From: Dyadobacter psychrotolerans
Lineage (GTDB): Bacteria > Bacteroidota > Bacteroidia > Cytophagales > Spirosomataceae
Length of the DNA: 64,000 nucleotides
Assembly (NCBI RefSeq): GCF_004349265.1
Contig: NZ_SMFL01000008.1
Span: 186,001-250,000, forward strand
Direction: 5' to 3'
Part shown: positions 62,414-64,000 of the stretch, one piece after another
How the letters are laid out: every line of letters begins with the position of its first letter
How positions within the stretch are numbered: the stretch's first letter is position 1
Made by a program: the position numbers and the translations under genes
Notes under the pieces: model-generated
The model's input: the letters and a program-made list of their open reading frames with translations, nothing else
The model's database searches: none
What the model was told of the DNA's origin: nothing

Positions 62414-62729
62414 TTTGATAATATTAAGCTACCAGTCTTTTTAGGATTTCGGCTTTTGGGACCGAAATTTTTTACAAATATGACTTTTCAATCAGGAATA
62501 CCTGATATGCGTTTTGTCATTCGTGTTAAATTTTTATTAATCAGCGCAAATATAGAAGTATTGATATATGTTTGGGATGTTAAAATTGAATCTTCTTTTG
62601 GTATTTTTTTAATAGAATTGAGAAATAGGTCGTATATTTTAGAAAAATACCAGATAAATTTGCGGAAATTGTGCCTTTAAGGTTAAAATGAACTGTTAAG
62701 AGATCGAATAGAAGTAACCCCAGAAATAA
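62414..62729. other. Divergent intergenic region between yfhO-like gene and pfkA
   Basis: No gene visible. AT-rich and likely holding both promoters. TAAATTTG at 62655-62662 fits a plus-strand -7 element about 68 nt before pfkA. A short inverted repeat (TTTCGG-CTTTTGGGA-CCGAAA) lies at about 62446-62467 near the YfhO start. Confidence 0.5.
62655..62662 (+). promoter_or_regulatory. Possible -7 element of pfkA
   Basis: TAAATTTG matches TAnnTTTG; no convincing -33 TTTG at the usual spacing. Confidence 0.3.
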
Positions 62730-63704
62730 ATGAAGAGAATTGGAGTTTTTACCTCAGGAGGAGATGCACCCGGCATGAACGCGTGTATCAGAGCCGTTGT
62801 CAGAGGGGCTGTTTATCATGGAATCGAAGTATACGGAATTAGAAGAGGATATAACGGAATGATTGCCGGTGACGTCTACAAAATGGAGTCGCATTCGGTA
62901 AGTAATATTGTTCAAAGAGGAGGTACTATTTTAAAATCTGCACGGAGTAAAGAGTTTATGACTCCCGAGGGAAGGAAAAAAGCGTACGAAAATCTGACGG
63001 AACTGGGCATTGAGGGATTGGTTGCGATTGGCGGAAACGGAACCTTCACCGGCGCCATGATTTTTGGAAATGAATATGGCATTCCAACCGTTGGAGCACC
63101 CGGAACGATTGACAATGATTTGTACGGTACCGACTATACCATTGGTTTTGATACGGCCGTAAATACTGCTTTGGATGCAATCGACCGGATTCGGGATACG
63201 GCGAGTTCACACGACAGGATCTTTTTTATCGAAGTAATGGGGCGTGACTCAGGTTACATTGCTGTGCAATCCGGAATCGCCGGTGGTGCAGAACTTGTGA
63301 TGGTGCCGGAAGTTCTCACGCCAATTTCTGAGGTTGTTGAAACGTTGAAACAGGGATGGAGCCGTTCAAAATCTTCATCTATCATTATCGTTGCCGAAGG
63401 TGATGAAGAAGGAAGTGCAGCCGAAGTTGCTGAGAAAATTAAACGCCAGGTGAGTGAAGATGCGGATATCCGGGTAACCACACTGGGGCATACACAACGC
63501 GGAGGACCACCGTCAGCCTATGATCGTATACTGGCAAGCCGTTTGGGACTTGGCGCATTGGAAGGCTTAATGGCCGGACAGAAAAATGTGATGGCAGGGA
63601 TCATCAATAATGATCTTGTTTACACCCCGTTTGAAGACACGATCCGTCTGCCAAAACCTATTAATGAAGACTTGCTGAGAATGGTTAAAATTCTGAGCGT
63701 TTAA
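62730..63704 (+). CDS. pfkA: 6-phosphofructokinase
   Basis: The 324-residue cytoplasmic enzyme is an ATP-type PfkA: GVFTSGGDAPGMNACIRAVV (ATP site), GGNGTFTGA, GAPGTIDNDLYGTDYTIGFDTA (catalytic Asp in TIDND), VMGRDSGYIAV and LGHTQRGGPPSAYDRILASRL. In PfkA a Gly-Gly-Asp/Gly-Gly-Asn arrangement at the ATP site marks ATP use; here GGNGTF carries Gly at the position that is Gly in ATP enzymes and Asp in PPi enzymes. It phosphorylates fructose 6-phosphate in glycolysis. It is monocistronic. Confidence 0.97.
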   Translation: MKRIGVFTSGGDAPGMNACIRAVVRGAVYHGIEVYGIRRGYNGMIAGDVYKMESHSVSNIVQRGGTILKSARSKEFMTPEGRKKAYENLTELGIEGLVAIGGNGTFTGAMIFGNEYGIPTVGAPGTIDNDLYGTDYTIGFDTAVNTALDAIDRIRDTASSHDRIFFIEVMGRDSGYIAVQSGIAGGAELVMVPEVLTPISEVVETLKQGWSRSKSSSIIIVAEGDEEGSAAEVAEKIKRQVSEDADIRVTTLGHTQRGGPPSAYDRILASRLGLGALEGLMAGQKNVMAGIINNDLVYTPFEDTIRLPKPINEDLLRMVKILSV

Positions 63705-63721
63705 TGTTTATACAGGATTTC

Positions 63722-63749
63722 ATTCATTTCTGATCGGAAATGAATTTAT
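63722..63749 (+). terminator. Possible terminator of pfkA
   Basis: ATTCATTTC (63722-63730) and GAAATGAAT (63737-63745) form a 9-bp stem; the T-run after it is weak (TTATAAAAT). Confidence 0.4.
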
Positions 63750-63750
63750 A

Positions 63751-63816
63751 AAATAGTCAGGGATAGTCATTGAAAATGGTACTCCATGATCAGGTGATTA
63801 TATCCTATGACTATTT
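63751..63816. repeat. Inverted repeat between pfkA and the DUF218 gene
   Basis: AAATAGTCAGGGATA (63751-63765) pairs with TATCCTATGACTATTT (63801-63816) with one bulge, enclosing 35 nt. It abuts the stop of the minus-strand DUF218 gene and may end transcription from either side. Confidence 0.5.
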
Positions 63817-63817
63817 G

Positions 63818-64000
63818 TCAACAATAGCCCATCAGTTTGTATATCAGGTACCCAATCCATTCGTGCCACAACAGATCAAAATTGGCCAGTGCATCGGGTT
63901 TTGGAACAATGAGGTTATCAAAATTTAGTATCCTTCCCCCTCCGTAAAAGTCTGCCGGGAACGGCTCTGCTTTTATACCAGCTTTGGCAAAACATGCAAT
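63818..64000 (-). CDS. C-terminal part of a DUF218 (YdcF/SanA-like) membrane protein
   Basis: The minus strand is open from the window edge to a TGA at 63818-63820, giving 60 residues. They include AKAGIKAEPFPADFYGGG, the LIVPKPDALANFDLLWHEWI segment and the end LIYKLMGYC, which fit the C-terminus of YdcF-type DUF218 proteins (residues after the catalytic-like core, ending at a short amphipathic stretch). Such proteins sit in the inner membrane and have poorly defined envelope roles. The 5' part lies beyond the window. Confidence 0.75.
   Translation of the reverse strand: MACFAKAGIKAEPFPADFYGGGRILNFDNLIVPKPDALANFDLLWHEWIGYLIYKLMGYC

Noticed and set aside
1-64000. CRISPR arrays, tRNA or rRNA genes, prophage
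   Set aside because: No spaced direct repeats of CRISPR type, no cloverleaf or rRNA segments, and no phage structural genes were recognised on either strand.

Overview
The window looks like a chromosomal segment of a Bacteroidota bacterium, probably a member of the Cytophagales close to Dyadobacter or Spirosoma. That placement is inferred from the gene families and not from a marker gene. Supporting signs are DUF4142, DUF4136, DUF2490, DUF1080 and YfhO proteins, many secreted Gfo/Idh/MocA proteins, a GH109 and a GH130 enzyme, a fused ThrA, and TAnnTTTG-type promoter cores. I see no tRNA, rRNA, CRISPR array, prophage or SusC/SusD pair.

Layout. Positions 1-7.3 kb hold the 3' end of a SHOCT-type gene and then a minus-strand series of secreted proteins: fasciclin domain, GH130 glycosidase, YceI, RBBP9/YdeN hydrolase, a formylglycine-generating enzyme beside its sulfatase, and a DUF4142 lipoprotein. 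From 7.6 to 11.0 kb there is a compact light-sensing operon: response regulator, biliverdin-forming heme oxygenase and bacteriophytochrome histidine kinase. From 11.2 to 15.2 kb lie topoisomerase IB, an LpxR-like outer-membrane protein, a DUF2383 four-helix protein and a secreted esterase.

The core of the window (15.3-30.0 kb) is a long plus-strand carbohydrate cluster: a DUF1080 protein, a D-psicose/tagatose 3-epimerase-type enzyme, two other TIM-barrel isomerases, an alpha/beta hydrolase, a DUF4432 epimerase, a cupin sugar isomerase, a cytoplasmic and a Tat-exported Gfo/Idh/MocA protein, and a ribose-type ABC importer. The set fits oxidation of a sugar or glycoside to a keto form, cleavage, uptake and isomerisation. 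The substrate is not evident. The gaps in this cluster are full of small palindromes and an AGCTAA-rich repeat, and a broken REP-associated (IS200-like) transposase sits between two matching double hairpins.

From 30.2 to 43.7 kb are a DUF4136 lipoprotein, a DUF2490 protein, a thioredoxin-fold protein without CxxC, a large FAD/Fe-S dehydrogenase, small membrane proteins, thrA-thrB, an IscA-like protein, a sugar nucleotidyltransferase and an SGNH hydrolase. From 44.1 to 52.4 kb are a multi-PAS sensor that lacks an ATPase domain, modABC (minus strand), an aminotransferase with prephenate dehydrogenase, and a Uma2 nuclease. From 52.5 to 64 kb are a tricorn-like S41 protease, a GH109-type protein, a GHMP kinase with tandem LacI-type operators and a LacI regulator, a YfhO membrane protein, 6-phosphofructokinase, and the end of a DUF218 gene.
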